DNA of 64,000 bases from positions 1 to 64,000 of the forward strand of contig ONNZ01000004.1 of the NCBI GenBank assembly GCA_900319345.1, read 5' to 3'. Positions within the stretch are counted from its first letter, which is position 1, and every line of letters starts with the position of its first letter. A program made the translations under genes and the position numbers. The notes below the pieces were generated by a model that saw only the letters and a program-made list of their open reading frames with translations, made no database searches and was not told where the DNA came from. This DNA comes from an uncultured Eubacteriales bacterium (GTDB lineage: Bacteria; Bacillota; Clostridia; Christensenellales; CAG-138). Of this stretch, positions 8,015 to 17,149 are shown one piece after another.

Positions 8015-8890
8015 CTACAGCTGCGCGCTGTCCAGGGGGTCGTCGCTCATGATGTCCCGGGTCAGGTGGCCCTCGGTGATGGCGGAGCTGGGGAGCACCA
8101 TCTTGCCCGCCTCCACGGAGTGGGTGAGCCACACGCTGCCGCCGATGACGCAGTCGCTGCCGATCCGAGTCCGGCCCCCCAGGATGGTGGCCCCGGCGTA
8201 GATGACCACCCTATCCCCGATGTCCGGGTGCCGCTTGATGCCCTTCACCGGGTTCCCGTCGGGACCCAGTTCGAAGCTCTTGGCGCCCAACGTCACGTGC
8301 TGGTACAGCTTCACGTGCTCCCCGATGGTGGTGGTCTCGCCGATGACCACGCCGGTACCGTGGTCGATGAAGAAGGAGTCGCCGATGGTGGCGCCGGGGT
8401 GGATGTCGATGCCCGTGGTCCTATGGGCGTACTCCGTCATCATCCGGGGCAGCAGGGGCACCTTTTCGAGGTACAGCACGTGGGCCAGCCGGTAGGCGGC
8501 GATGGCGGGGAAGGCGGGGTAGCAGAGGATGATCTCGTCCACGCTGGCGGCGGCCGGGTCCCCCTCGTAGGCGGCGGCCAGGTCCGTCTGCAGCTGGCGC
8601 TGGACCTCCGGCAGGGCGGCGAACAGGGCGCCCGCCACAGCCTCCGGGTCGCGCCCCACGGGCAGCACCCTATCCAGGCACTCGATCAGCAGCTCCGACG
8701 CCTCCAGCAGCGCGCTTTCCCGGGAGAGGGAAGCGGCGGCGTAGGAGGGGAACATAGCGGAAATGAGCCGATCCGTCAGCTGCTCCGTGTTCTGCCGAAA
8801 CCCCCGGAAGCTCCGCCCCTCTTCGGCCTGCGCGTTCCTTGCCAAGGTCCGGGCGGCCTCGGCCACGCGCTCCATCATCGACACGCTCAT
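8015..8890 (-). CDS. cysE: Serine O-acetyltransferase, EpsC-like
   Basis: A 291-residue enzyme making O-acetylserine from serine and acetyl-CoA, the substrate of the adjacent cysteine synthase. The C-terminal half is a left-handed beta helix with hexapeptide repeats: [39 protein letters not shown], and [23 protein letters not shown] long helical N-terminal part (about 130 residues) is typical of the EpsC-type form in Firmicutes and Bacteroidetes. I chose the start at 8890 because GGAG lies six bases upstream, inside the last codons of cysK; an ATG twelve bases earlier has no such site. cysK and cysE form one operon. Confidence 0.93.
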   Translation of the reverse strand: MSVSMMERVAEAARTLARNAQAEEGRSFRGFRQNTEQLTDRLISAMFPSYAAASLSRESALLEASELLIECLDRVLPVGRDPEAVAGALFAALPEVQRQLQTDLAAAYEGDPAAASVDEIILCYPAFPAIAAYRLAHVLYLEKVPLLPRMMTEYAHRTTGIDIHPGATIGDSFFIDHGTGVVIGETTTIGEHVKLYQHVTLGAKSFELGPDGNPVKGIKRHPDIGDRVVIYAGATILGGRTRIGSDCVIGGSVWLTHSVEAGKMVLPSSAITEGHLTRDIMSDDPLDSAQL

Positions 8891-8891
8891 T

Positions 8892-9824
8892 TCAGGCTCC
8901 ATACATGGGCGTAGAAAGGTATCTGTCCCCGGTGTCGGGGAGCAAGGCCACGATGGTCTTCCCAGCGTTTTCAGGGCGTTTAGCGAGCTCTACGGCGGCC
9001 CACAGGGCGGCCCCGGAGCTGATGCCCACCAGCACGCCTTCGCTCCGGCCCATGCGGCGGCCGGTGGAGAGGGCGTTCTCGTTGGTCACGGGGACGATCT
9101 CGTCGTAGACGCCCGTGTCCAGTACCTCCGGCACGAAGCCCGCGCCGATGCCCTGGATCATATGGGCCCCGGACCGGCCCTCAGAGAGGACAGGGGAGGA
9201 GGCGGGCTCCACGGCGACCACCTTCACCGCCGGGTTCTGTTCCTTCAGGTATTGGCCCACACCGGTGATGGTGCCGCCGGTGCCCACGCCCGCCACGAAC
9301 ACGTCCACCTGTCCGTCGGTGTCGGCCCAGATCTCGGGGCCGGTGGCGGCGTAGTGGGCGGCCGGGTTGGCCGGGTTCACGAACTGGCCGGGGATGAAGG
9401 CGCCGGGGATCTCCTTCGCCAGCTCGTCGGCCTTGGCGATGGCCCCCTTCATGCCCTTGCTGCCCTCGGAGAGCACCAGCTCCGCCCCGTAGGCCTTCAT
9501 GAGCTGCCGGCGCTCCACGCTCATGGTCTCCGGCATGACGATGATGATCCGATACCCCCGGGCGGCCGCCACGGACGCAAGGCCGATACCCGTGTTGCCG
9601 GAGGTGGGCTCGATGATGACGGAGCCGGGCTTCAGCAGCCCCTTCTCCTCCGCGTCGTCGATCATGGCTTTAGCCACCCGGTCCTTCACGGACCCGGCGG
9701 GGTTGAAATATTCCAGCTTCACCAGGACGCGGGCCTTCAGGCCCTCCTCCCGTTCGATGTTTCTGACCTCCAAAAGGGGCGTGCTGCCGATGAGCTCGTC
9801 GGCGGAAGAATAGATGCGGGACAT
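8892..9824 (-). CDS. cysK: Cysteine synthase A (O-acetylserine sulfhydrylase)
   Basis: A 310-residue PLP enzyme that forms cysteine from O-acetylserine and sulfide. The PLP lysine is in NPAGSVKDR (Lys47), the phosphate/asparagine loop is [11 protein letters not shown], and [18 protein letters not shown] and SGAALWAA are also typical of the family. The start at 9824 (MSRIYSS) has GGAGG ten bases upstream; the frame is open further but without a binding site. The stop lies one base before the cysE start, so translation is probably coupled. Expression is probably set by a structured leader with its own promoter and terminator (9874-10066). Confidence 0.95.
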   Translation of the reverse strand: MSRIYSSADELIGSTPLLEVRNIEREEGLKARVLVKLEYFNPAGSVKDRVAKAMIDDAEEKGLLKPGSVIIEPTSGNTGIGLASVAAARGYRIIIVMPETMSVERRQLMKAYGAELVLSEGSKGMKGAIAKADELAKEIPGAFIPGQFVNPANPAAHYAATGPEIWADTDGQVDVFVAGVGTGGTITGVGQYLKEQNPAVKVVAVEPASSPVLSEGRSGAHMIQGIGAGFVPEVLDTGVYDEIVPVTNENALSTGRRMGRSEGVLVGISSGAALWAAVELAKRPENAGKTIVALLPDTGDRYLSTPMYGA

Positions 9825-9873
9825 GGGAAATACCTCCTCCATATGATATGAAAATCGAACCGCGGATGACAAA

Positions 9874-10023
9874 CAAAAACGGAGAGCCCCATCAGGGCCC
9901 TCCGGCAAGCGCTTCTCCTCCGGGAACTCTACATGGGCATGGCAAGGCGTCCGTGAACCACGGTACAACAACAGATGTAGCTGCCGGTCGCCTTCCTCAT
10001 GGGAGTTCTCCGTTCATTTTCCT
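9874..10023 (-). promoter_or_regulatory. Structured cysK leader, candidate riboswitch or attenuator
   Basis: The transcript from the promoter at 10038 has about 200 bases before cysK. It contains pairs GAACTC (9924-9929)/GAGTTC (10003-10008), CTACAT (9929-9934)/ATGTAG (9975-9980), AAGGCG (9944-9949)/CGCCTT (9989-9994) and a CCGTG-aac-CACGG hairpin (9951-9963). The second and third pairs cross, so an H-type pseudoknot or alternative folds are possible. Downstream, GGAG.GCCC/GGGC.CTCC then TTTTT (9874-9905) is a terminator. It does not match the SAM-I, FMN or TPP classes I know, and it lacks a T-box stem I. Confidence 0.55.
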
Positions 10024-10037
10024 ATCGGTTTAGTATG

Positions 10038-10066
10038 TTTATACCACAAGTCCGGCACCCTGTCAA
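10038..10066 (-). promoter_or_regulatory. cysK-cysE promoter
   Basis: Minus strand TTGACA (10066-10061), 17-base spacer, TATAAA (10043-10038). Transcription is predicted to start near 10030, placing the structured leader at the 5' end of the mRNA. Confidence 0.85.
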
Positions 10067-10134
10067 GAAGGAATATATAATTTAAGGAGCTGGGCGGTTT
10101 GCCCAGCTCCCATTTTCCTTTTCTTCTGCCTGCC

Positions 10135-12150
10135 TCAGGCGGGTTTCGGTTCGGGTTTGCCCTTCTTATTGAAGATGAACTTCTGCCCCAGGAGGATGAT
10201 GGCCAGGCACCCAAGGCCCGCCAGGTCGGTCACGAGGCCGGAGTCGATCAGCAGGAACGCGCCCACGCCCGCCAGCACCCGCATGGGGATGTTCAGGCGG
10301 CCCATGAGGTATCCTTCCGCTGCGGCGGCGATGAGCACCACGCCGGTGCAGGCGGTGATGACCACCTGGAGACCGGAGAGGAGCGTCACGTTCTCTAAGA
10401 GCAGCGGCGGGTTATAGACGAACATGAACGGCACGATGAACCCGGCTAAGGCCAATCGCACCGATTGCCAGCCCGTCTTCATGGGGCTGCCGCCCGAGAG
10501 ACCGGCCGCCGCAAAGGAGGCCAGGGCCACCGGCGGGGTCAGGTTGGCGAACATGGCGAAGTAGAAGCAGAACATGTGGGCCGCGATCTCGGGCTGGCCC
10601 AGCTCCACCAAAGCGGGGGCCGCGATGGTGGCGGTGATCAAGTAGGAGGGGATAGAGGGGAGGCCCATGCCCAGGATCATGCAGGTGATCATGGTGAAGA
10701 GCAGCGTCAACATGAGGCTGTGCTCGCCGATGCTGATGATGGCGTGGGCCACGTTCAGGGCAAAGCCGGTCATGCCGCAGACGCCCACGATGATGCCCAC
10801 GCAGGCGCAGGCCATGGCCACGGAGACCGTGGACTTAGCGCCCTGGACGAAGGCGTCGCAGATGTCCTTCAGGCTCATGCGGCTCACGGGCCGAAGCTCC
10901 GCCACCACGATGGTCACGATGATGGTCCAGAAGGCGCCGCGGATGACGGTGACGCCGCTGAAGATCAGCATGTACAGGAGGAACAGGATGGGGATCAGCA
11001 GGTGGCCCCGCTCCTTCATCACGTCCTTCACCTTGGGCATCTGATCCTTGGGCAGGCCGTTCAGGTTATCCTTGGTGGCACGCATCTGGACCTGGATGAT
11101 GATGCCCAGGTAGTAGATCAGGGCCGGGATCACGGCGGCCTTGATGATGGCGCCGTACTTCACGCCCAGGGTCTCCGCCATGACGAAGGCCGCCGCGCCC
11201 ATGATGGGGGGCAGCAGCTGCCCGCCTACGGAGGCCGTGGCCTCCACTGATCCGGCGAACTCTTTCGAATAGCCCGTCTTCTTCATGAGGGGGATGGTGA
11301 AGGTGCCGGTGGTCACCACGTTGGCCACGGCGGAGCCGTTGATGGAGCCGAGGAAGCCGGAGGCCAAAACCGCCACCTTGGCGGGGCCGCCCTTGGTGTG
11401 ACCGGCGATGGCGTTGGCGATGTCATTGAAGAACTGGCCCATGCCGCACTTGTTCATGACCTCGCCGAAGATGATGAACAGCACGATATAGGTGGCCGAC
11501 ACCTTGATGGACGTGCCGTAGATGCCGTAGATATCGGTGGTCAGGTAGGTGACGATCCTGTGCCAGGTGTAGCCCCGGTGCTTGAAGATGCCCGGGAAGG
11601 ACCGGCCGAACAGGGCGTACAGCAGGAAGACGATGGACAGGATCGGCAGGGCCCAGCCGCTGAGCCGCCGGGAGGCCACCAGCACCAGTACGATCAGGAT
11701 GGTGCCCAGGATGATGTCGATGTTCTCGCCGGAGAAGCCGGTGGAGATGAACACCGGGTAGCGGATGAACACGTAGATGGGCATGATCACCGACAGGGCG
11801 ATGAAGATCCAATCGTACCAGGCCATCTTCTTGCGGCTGGATTTCTTGAAAGCCGGGTAGAGGGCGAAGCCCAGGACCAGGATCAGGCCCACGTGGATGG
11901 CGTGGTGCTTGATGTTGACCATCTGCAGCAGCCGGATGCCGGACGCATAGGCCAGATGGTACAGCGTGAAGGCCAGGCACAGGAAGTAGATGACCTTCTT
12001 GAGCCAGGGCTTCTCAAAATTGCGGGTGCGGGATTCCTTTTCGAATTTCTCCATGACCTCCGCGCCCTTGGCGGCATCCAGCGGCGCTGCATCCACGGGA
12101 TGCTCAGCCACCGGCTCCGTCGTCAGGTTGTTCTTTTCGTTATCGGACAC
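10135..12150 (-). CDS. TRAP transporter permease, fused small and large subunits
   Basis: A 671-residue polytopic membrane protein in which the 4-helix (DctQ-like) and 12-helix (DctM-like) TRAP permease subunits are fused, the form that goes with TAXI binding proteins. Landmarks include ASGFLGSINGSAVANVVTTGTF (part of the large subunit), SVEATASVGGQLLPPIMGAAAFVMAE and GMGLPSIPSYLITATIAAPAL. It uses the sodium or proton gradient to import a substrate handed over by the binding protein encoded two genes upstream. The start is GTG and overlaps the end of the DUF1850 gene by 11 bases, with GGGGG about 12 bases upstream. Confidence 0.93.
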   Translation of the reverse strand: MSDNEKNNLTTEPVAEHPVDAAPLDAAKGAEVMEKFEKESRTRNFEKPWLKKVIYFLCLAFTLYHLAYASGIRLLQMVNIKHHAIHVGLILVLGFALYPAFKKSSRKKMAWYDWIFIALSVIMPIYVFIRYPVFISTGFSGENIDIILGTILIVLVLVASRRLSGWALPILSIVFLLYALFGRSFPGIFKHRGYTWHRIVTYLTTDIYGIYGTSIKVSATYIVLFIIFGEVMNKCGMGQFFNDIANAIAGHTKGGPAKVAVLASGFLGSINGSAVANVVTTGTFTIPLMKKTGYSKEFAGSVEATASVGGQLLPPIMGAAAFVMAETLGVKYGAIIKAAVIPALIYYLGIIIQVQMRATKDNLNGLPKDQMPKVKDVMKERGHLLIPILFLLYMLIFSGVTVIRGAFWTIIVTIVVAELRPVSRMSLKDICDAFVQGAKSTVSVAMACACVGIIVGVCGMTGFALNVAHAIISIGEHSLMLTLLFTMITCMILGMGLPSIPSYLITATIAAPALVELGQPEIAAHMFCFYFAMFANLTPPVALASFAAAGLSGGSPMKTGWQSVRLALAGFIVPFMFVYNPPLLLENVTLLSGLQVVITACTGVVLIAAAAEGYLMGRLNIPMRVLAGVGAFLLIDSGLVTDLAGLGCLAIILLGQKFIFNKKGKPEPKPA

Positions 12151-12646
12151 CTGATAGATACCCCCTTACTGTGATGATTTTTCCCCGTATCCTGCTGGCG
12201 TCGGGCAGGCTCCGGAAGTCGAAGACCTCTTCTCCGTTGATCTCAAGACCCTTCATATAGGTGGCGGACGTGATCCAGGAGAACTCAGGGAAGACGCTGT
12301 TGATCTCCTCCATCCACACGAGACCGCCCTCCACGTGGGTGGGCACGTCCATCTCCGCCGGTATCCCCGCGCCATAGCCCGCCACAGCGATGGCGTCCAG
12401 ATTGAATTGATCGTCCTCCCGGACGGTGTAGAACTCGTACCAGGGGATGTGCTCAAAGGAATGCTCGATCTCCAGCCGGAGCTTGTCCCCGGCATGGATG
12501 GGGGCGGAGAAGACCACCGTCTTTCGCTGGCGGTCGTAAAGCTGGAACGCCTTGCCCACGGGGGCGAAGAACCCCCACCAAACAAAGGCGCCCAGCAGGA
12601 CGATGGCCAAAGCCAGGGCCCAAATGCCACGCTTCTTACCGTTCAT
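12140..12646 (-). CDS. DUF1850 protein of a TAXI-TRAP unit
   Basis: 168 residues from MNGKKRG, with one N-terminal membrane segment (ALALAIVLLGAFVWWGFF) that may be a signal anchor, followed by an extracytoplasmic domain with IEHSFEHIPWYEFYTV and a late EVFDFRSLPD segment. DUF1850 genes are commonly found next to TAXI binding proteins and fused TRAP permeases, as here; the role is not known but an accessory function in substrate capture or permease assembly fits. The binding site for this start is weak (GGGACAAGC). The gene overlaps the permease gene by 11 bases. Confidence 0.8.
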   Translation of the reverse strand: MNGKKRGIWALALAIVLLGAFVWWGFFAPVGKAFQLYDRQRKTVVFSAPIHAGDKLRLEIEHSFEHIPWYEFYTVREDDQFNLDAIAVAGYGAGIPAEMDVPTHVEGGLVWMEEINSVFPEFSWITSATYMKGLEINGEEVFDFRSLPDASRIRGKIITVRGYLSGVR

Positions 12647-12715
12647 TGCTTGTCCCACAATAAACCAAAGCCGCGGAAGGCGCGATGGCCTCCCGCGGGG
12701 CATTGAGCTTACAGA

Positions 12716-13744
12716 TTATTTGATGTAACCGTTGTCCTTCCAGAACTCCTCGGCACCGGGATGCAGGGGGAGCTGGATGTCATCGACACCGAAGGTAATG
12801 TCGATGTTCTTGTTAGCGGCGTTGTGAGACGCCTTGATGGTGGAGATGTTCTCAAAGATGCCTACCAGCAGATCGTAGACCATCTCGTCGGGCAGATCCT
12901 TGCGGACCAGCATGATGTTGTATACGAAGACGCCTTCCACGTCCTCCTTGTTGTTGTAGGTGTTGGCGGGGATGACGCTCTTGGCGTAGTAGGGGTACTC
13001 GCTGACCAGCTTCTCACGGCCCTCGCCGTCGATGGGCACGACCACCATGTCGTAGCTCACGCCCAGCTCCATGACCGTGGCGTTGGGAAGACCAGAGGTC
13101 ACGAACACCGCGTCGCACTGGCCGTTCTTCATGTTGTCGATGGCTTCGCCGTAAGCGAGGTAGTCAGGGGTGATGTCGTCGTAGGTGATGCCGTAGGCGG
13201 CCAGGATCATGCGGGCGTTGATCTCCACGCCGGAGTTGGCGGCACCCACGCCCACGCGCTTGCCGCGCAGGTCCTCTACGCTCTTGATGCCGGTGTTGGC
13301 GGTGGTGACCAGCTGCACGTAGTTGGGCCAGAGGCGCATGAGGGCGCGCAGATCGGAAGCGGGCTCCTTGCCCTCGTAGGCGCCGGAGGCGGTGTAGGCC
13401 TGCATGACGGCATCCTGCATGGCGATGGCGATCTCGCAGTCGCCCTTGAGGATGTTCTGGATGTTCTGACCGGTGGCGTTGGTGGCCTCAGCGGAGGTCT
13501 GGTAGCCGTAGTCCTTCAGTGCGGTGGCAAAGGCGCCGCCGATGGGGAAGTAGATGCCCGAGGTGGGGCCGGTGCCCACGGTGAGGAACTGGTTCTTCCG
13601 ATCGAAGTTGGCAGCCTTCTCCTTCAGGGTCTGGCCGGCAGCGTCAGACTTGTTGTCCGCCCCGGTGGCAGCGTCCTTGCTGCCGCAGGCAGCGACGGCG
13701 ACGACCATGCACAGGACCAGTACGATGGCAAGCAGTTTCTTCAT
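12716..13744 (-). CDS. TAXI family TRAP transporter binding lipoprotein
   Basis: A 342-residue extracytoplasmic solute-binding protein. It begins with a lipoprotein signal MKKLLAIVLVLCMVVAVAAC with the lipobox AAC and a polar linker. The mature part shows TAXI features: FLTVGTGPTSGIYFPIGGAFA, SAEATNATGQNIQNI, EIAIAMQDAV, LRGKRVGVGAANSGVE and DAVFVTSGLPNATVMEL. TAXI proteins deliver small acids such as 2-oxoglutarate or glutamate to fused TRAP permeases; the substrate here is unknown. AAGGAG lies seven bases before the start. It is first in the leftward TRAP operon. Confidence 0.93.
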   Translation of the reverse strand: MKKLLAIVLVLCMVVAVAACGSKDAATGADNKSDAAGQTLKEKAANFDRKNQFLTVGTGPTSGIYFPIGGAFATALKDYGYQTSAEATNATGQNIQNILKGDCEIAIAMQDAVMQAYTASGAYEGKEPASDLRALMRLWPNYVQLVTTANTGIKSVEDLRGKRVGVGAANSGVEINARMILAAYGITYDDITPDYLAYGEAIDNMKNGQCDAVFVTSGLPNATVMELGVSYDMVVVPIDGEGREKLVSEYPYYAKSVIPANTYNNKEDVEGVFVYNIMLVRKDLPDEMVYDLLVGIFENISTIKASHNAANKNIDITFGVDDIQLPLHPGAEEFWKDNGYIK

Positions 13745-13801
13745 AGCGATTCTCCTTTTTTTTATTTGTTGCGCCAGGGATGATGGCAACAATATGAGAG
13801 T

Positions 13802-13830
13802 ATTGTAAAGCAAACGTGAATTGTTTGCAA
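13802..13830 (-). promoter_or_regulatory. Promoter of the TAXI-TRAP operon, with inverted repeat
   Basis: Minus strand TTGCAA (13830-13825), 17-base spacer, TACAAT (13807-13802). An inverted repeat GCAAAC-gtgaatt-GTTTGC (about 13810-13828) covers the spacer and could be a repressor site. The remaining bases 13831-13972 are AT-rich with no gene. Confidence 0.55.
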
Positions 13831-13972
13831 TATATTTCCTTCATTTTTTCATAGTTATTTCTTCGGGACCAAGTTTCAGGGTATATTTCTGCAGGATTTT
13901 ATTCGTTTTGATTCTTTTTTTTGCAAAGCGCCCTTCATTTTTGATAATATCGAAGAAGTATTCTCAAAGGGG

Positions 13973-14001
13973 TTGACAAAGGGGGAAGAGCCTGCTATAC
14001 T
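13973..14001 (+). promoter_or_regulatory. pyrG promoter
   Basis: TTGACA (13973-13978), 17-base spacer, TATACT (13996-14001). A leader of about 170 bases follows. The start region does not show the GGGC run used for reiterative CTP control of pyrG in Bacillus. Confidence 0.85.
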
Positions 14002-14030
14002 GTGCGCTATGTTGTTTGTATATAATATAT

Positions 14031-14156
14031 TGTCCCGGGAAGCGATACGCCGGGAACCCAAAACAGCGTGCCATCTGCGGCACAGGAACGATGAACGCAA
14101 GGGCGTCCGTCTGTAGGGGAAACTCCCCTCGGACAGGCGCCCTTCCCCTTTTATAA
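14031..14156 (+). promoter_or_regulatory. Structured pyrG leader with attenuator-like hairpin
   Basis: Hairpins CCCGG/CCGGG (14033-14054) and GTGCC/GGCAC (about 14068-14083) are followed by a long compound stem AAGGGC-GTCCG...GGGG-aaact-CCCC...CGGAC-ag-GCGCCCTT (14099-14143) and CCCCTTTT. This could terminate transcription before pyrG. I recognise no known riboswitch class. Confidence 0.5.
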
Positions 14157-14176
14157 TTAGGAAGAAGGAGAGCAGG

Positions 14177-15775
14177 ATGAAGCACATTTTCGTGACCGGT
14201 GGCGTGGTCTCGGGCCTGGGAAAAGGCATCACCGCGGCCTCCCTGGGGCGGCTGCTGAAGGCCCGGGGGTACAAGGTGGCCTCCCAGAAGCTGGACCCCT
14301 ACATCAACGTGGATCCAGGCACCATGTCCCCCTACCAGCACGGGGAGGTCTACGTGACCGAGGACGGGGCGGAGACCGACCTGGATCTCGGGCACTACGA
14401 GCGGTTCATCGACGAGGATCTGAACCGGTACTCCAACCTGACCACCGGCAAGGTGTACGCCAACGTCCTTCGGCGGGAGCGCCAGGGCGGGTATCTGGGC
14501 AAGACCGTCCAGACCATCCCCCACATCACCGACGAGATAAAGCGCTTCATCTACCGGGTGGGGGAGCACAGCGACGCGGACATCGTCATCACCGAGATCG
14601 GTGGCACCATCGGCGACATCGAGAGCCAGCCCTTCCTGGAGGCTATCCGCCAGGTGGGCCGGGAGGTGGGCCGCAATAACGCCCTCTACATCCACGTGAC
14701 GTTGGTGCCCTACCTGAAGGCCAGCGGCGAGCATAAGTCCAAGCCCACCCAGCACTCCGTCAAGGAGCTCCAGGGCATGGGCATCTTCCCGGACATCATC
14801 GTGCTCAGGACCGACGAACCTATTATAGATGAAAGCATCTTCGACAAGATCGCCAACTTCTGCAACGTGGACCGGGCGGCGGTCATCGAAAATCTGACCC
14901 TGCCCGTGCTCTACGAAGCCCCCCTCTATTTAGAACAGGCGCATTTCTCCGAGATCGTCTGTCAAAAACTGGACCTGCCCGCCCGGGACATCGACCTCTC
15001 CTCCTGGCGGGCGATGGTGGACCGCATCCATGCCTCCCACGAGGAGGTGACCATCGCCCTGGTGGGCAAGTATACCCAGCTCCACGACGCTTATCTCTCC
15101 ATCGTGGAGGCCCTGCACCACGCCGGGTACGCCCGGGGCGTCCAGGTCAAGATCCGCTGGATCGACTCGGAAGCCTTCGTCCCGACGGACCTGGCGGGTG
15201 TGGACGGGGTGCTGGTGCCCGGGGGCTTCGGCAGCCGGGGCATCGAGGGCATGATCGAGGCGGTCCGCTGCGCCCGGGAGAGGGACCTACCGTATCTCGG
15301 CATCTGTCTTGGCATGCAGGTCATGTGCATCGAATATGCTCGAAATGTGGTGGGCTGGCCGGACGCCAACTCCGGGGAGTTCGACCCGGAGAGCCCCCAC
15401 AAGGTCATCGACTTCATGCCGGGCCAGAGCGACGAGGTGGACAAGGGCGGCACCCTGCGCCTCGGCAGCTATCCCTGCGAGGTCCAGCCCGGCACCACGC
15501 TCCATAGGTATTACGCCCTGGATTCTATCGCGGAGCGGCACCGGCACCGGTACGAGCTCAACAACGAATTCCGACAGCAACTTTTGGATGCCGGGCTCAC
15601 CTTCTCGGGCCTATCTCCGGACGGGCGGCTGGTGGAGGCCGCGGAGCTCACCGATCGGCCCTTCTTCGTAGGGGTCCAGTACCATCCCGAATTCAAGAGC
15701 CGGCCCACCAAGCCCCATCCCCTGTTCCTGGGATTGATGGAAGCGGCCCAGGAACATAAGCAGAACGCCAAATAA
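14177..15775 (+). CDS. pyrG: CTP synthase
   Basis: A 532-residue enzyme that aminates UTP to CTP with glutamine. The N-terminal synthase domain opens with [17 protein letters not shown], followed by [20 protein letters not shown] and [16 protein letters not shown] motifs ([16 protein letters not shown]). The C-terminal class I glutamine amidotransferase domain has [20 protein letters not shown] with the nucleophilic cysteine, and the late VQYHPEF histidine/glutamate. Length matches the family (about 535). GAAGGAGAG precedes the start. A structured leader with an attenuator-like hairpin lies upstream; glnA follows after 15 bases. Confidence 0.98.
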   Translation: MKHIFVTGGVVSGLGKGITAASLGRLLKARGYKVASQKLDPYINVDPGTMSPYQHGEVYVTEDGAETDLDLGHYERFIDEDLNRYSNLTTGKVYANVLRRERQGGYLGKTVQTIPHITDEIKRFIYRVGEHSDADIVITEIGGTIGDIESQPFLEAIRQVGREVGRNNALYIHVTLVPYLKASGEHKSKPTQHSVKELQGMGIFPDIIVLRTDEPIIDESIFDKIANFCNVDRAAVIENLTLPVLYEAPLYLEQAHFSEIVCQKLDLPARDIDLSSWRAMVDRIHASHEEVTIALVGKYTQLHDAYLSIVEALHHAGYARGVQVKIRWIDSEAFVPTDLAGVDGVLVPGGFGSRGIEGMIEAVRCARERDLPYLGICLGMQVMCIEYARNVVGWPDANSGEFDPESPHKVIDFMPGQSDEVDKGGTLRLGSYPCEVQPGTTLHRYYALDSIAERHRHRYELNNEFRQQLLDAGLTFSGLSPDGRLVEAAELTDRPFFVGVQYHPEFKSRPTKPHPLFLGLMEAAQEHKQNAK

Positions 15776-15790
15776 GAAAGGAGCATCCCC

Positions 15791-17119
15791 ATGAAATACA
15801 CCAAGGAAGACATCGTCCGCATCGTCAACGAAGAGGATATCGAGTTCATCCGCCTCCAGTTCACCGACATCTTCGGCCAGCTCAAGAACGTGGCCGTCAC
15901 CAAGTCCCAGATCGAGAAGGTGGTCAGCGACCAGATCATGATCGACGGCAGCTCCATCGAGGGCTTCACCCGCATCCACGAGAGCGACCAGTACCTGCAT
16001 CCGGACCTGTCCACCTTCGCGGTGCTGCCCTGGATGCCCGCCAAGCGCAAGACCGCCCGGCTCATTTGCAACGTCTATAACCCGGACGGCACCCCCTTCG
16101 TGGGCGATCCCCGGTACGTGCTGCGGCGGGCCCTTGAGCGGGCGGAAAAGCTGGGCTACACCTTCAACGTGGGGCCGGAGATGGAGTTCTTCCTCTTCGA
16201 GGCCGACGAGAAGGGGCTCCCCACCACCCGGACCGCTGACGCCGCCAGCTACTTCGACATGGCCCCCATCGACCACGGCGGCGACGTGCGGCGGGAGATC
16301 TGCCTCATGCTGGAGGAGATGGGCTTTGAGATTGAGGCGAGCCACCACGAGGTGGCCGAGGGCCAGCACGAGATCGACTTCAAATACGCCGATGCCCTCA
16401 CCGCCGCGGACAACATCAGCACCTTCCGCATGGCGGTGAAGACCATCGCCCAGGCCCACGGCCTCCACGCCACCTTCATGCCCAAGCCCGTCTTCGGCAT
16501 CAACGGCAGCGGCATGCACGTGAACATGTCCCTCAGTAAGGACGGCAAGAACATCTTCTTCGATCCCAAGGGGGAGCGGGGCCTCTCCAAGGAAGCCTAC
16601 AGCTTCATCGCTGGCATTTTGGAGCACGTGCGCCACTTCGCCGCCATCACCAACCCCCTGGTGAACTCCTATAAGCGCCTGGTGCCCGGCTACGAGGCCC
16701 CCTGCTATCTCGCCTGGAGCGCCTCCAACCGGTCCGCCCTCATCCGCATCCCCGCCGCCCGGGGCAACAGCACCCGGGTGGAGCTCCGCTGCCCCGACCC
16801 GGCCTGCAACCCCTACCTCGCCTTGGCGGTGTGCCTGACGGCGGGCCTGGACGGCATCGAAAAGGGGCTCACGCCCCCGGCGGAGATCACGGAGAACATC
16901 TACACCATGACCGAGAAGGAGCGCAAGGCCCACGGCATCGCCAGCCTGCCCGGAAACCTGCTGGAGGCCGTGGAGCTGCTGGAGCAGGATAAGCTCATCA
17001 CGGACGCCCTGGGCGACCACGTGTTCAAGAGCTACGTCTCCGGCAAGCGGGCCGAGTGGGACGAGTATCGGACCCGGGTCACCGACTGGGAGACCAAGCG
17101 GTACATGATCGTTTACTGA
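15791..17119 (+). CDS. glnA: Glutamine synthetase type I
   Basis: A 442-residue enzyme making glutamine from glutamate, ammonia and ATP; the length matches the GSI-alpha form of Firmicutes, which lacks the adenylylation insert. Motifs include [18 protein letters not shown], the ATP site [33 protein letters not shown] and [26 protein letters not shown] precedes the start. Being 15 bases behind pyrG, it is probably co-transcribed, which couples glutamine supply to a glutamine-using enzyme; guaA and glmS downstream also use glutamine. Confidence 0.98.
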   Translation: MKYTKEDIVRIVNEEDIEFIRLQFTDIFGQLKNVAVTKSQIEKVVSDQIMIDGSSIEGFTRIHESDQYLHPDLSTFAVLPWMPAKRKTARLICNVYNPDGTPFVGDPRYVLRRALERAEKLGYTFNVGPEMEFFLFEADEKGLPTTRTADAASYFDMAPIDHGGDVRREICLMLEEMGFEIEASHHEVAEGQHEIDFKYADALTAADNISTFRMAVKTIAQAHGLHATFMPKPVFGINGSGMHVNMSLSKDGKNIFFDPKGERGLSKEAYSFIAGILEHVRHFAAITNPLVNSYKRLVPGYEAPCYLAWSASNRSALIRIPAARGNSTRVELRCPDPACNPYLALAVCLTAGLDGIEKGLTPPAEITENIYTMTEKERKAHGIASLPGNLLEAVELLEQDKLITDALGDHVFKSYVSGKRAEWDEYRTRVTDWETKRYMIVY

Positions 17120-17149
17120 CGAGGAACGGGCGAACGGGAGGGCGGAGAA

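Noticed and set aside
9950..9990. T-box riboswitch before cysK
   Set aside because: A stretch TTGTACCGTGG matches the T-box core only in part, and the 150-base leader has no room for stem I and a specifier loop.
13876..14274. A minus-strand frame over the pyrG leader
   Set aside because: It runs across the promoter, leader structure and start of pyrG and has no family match.
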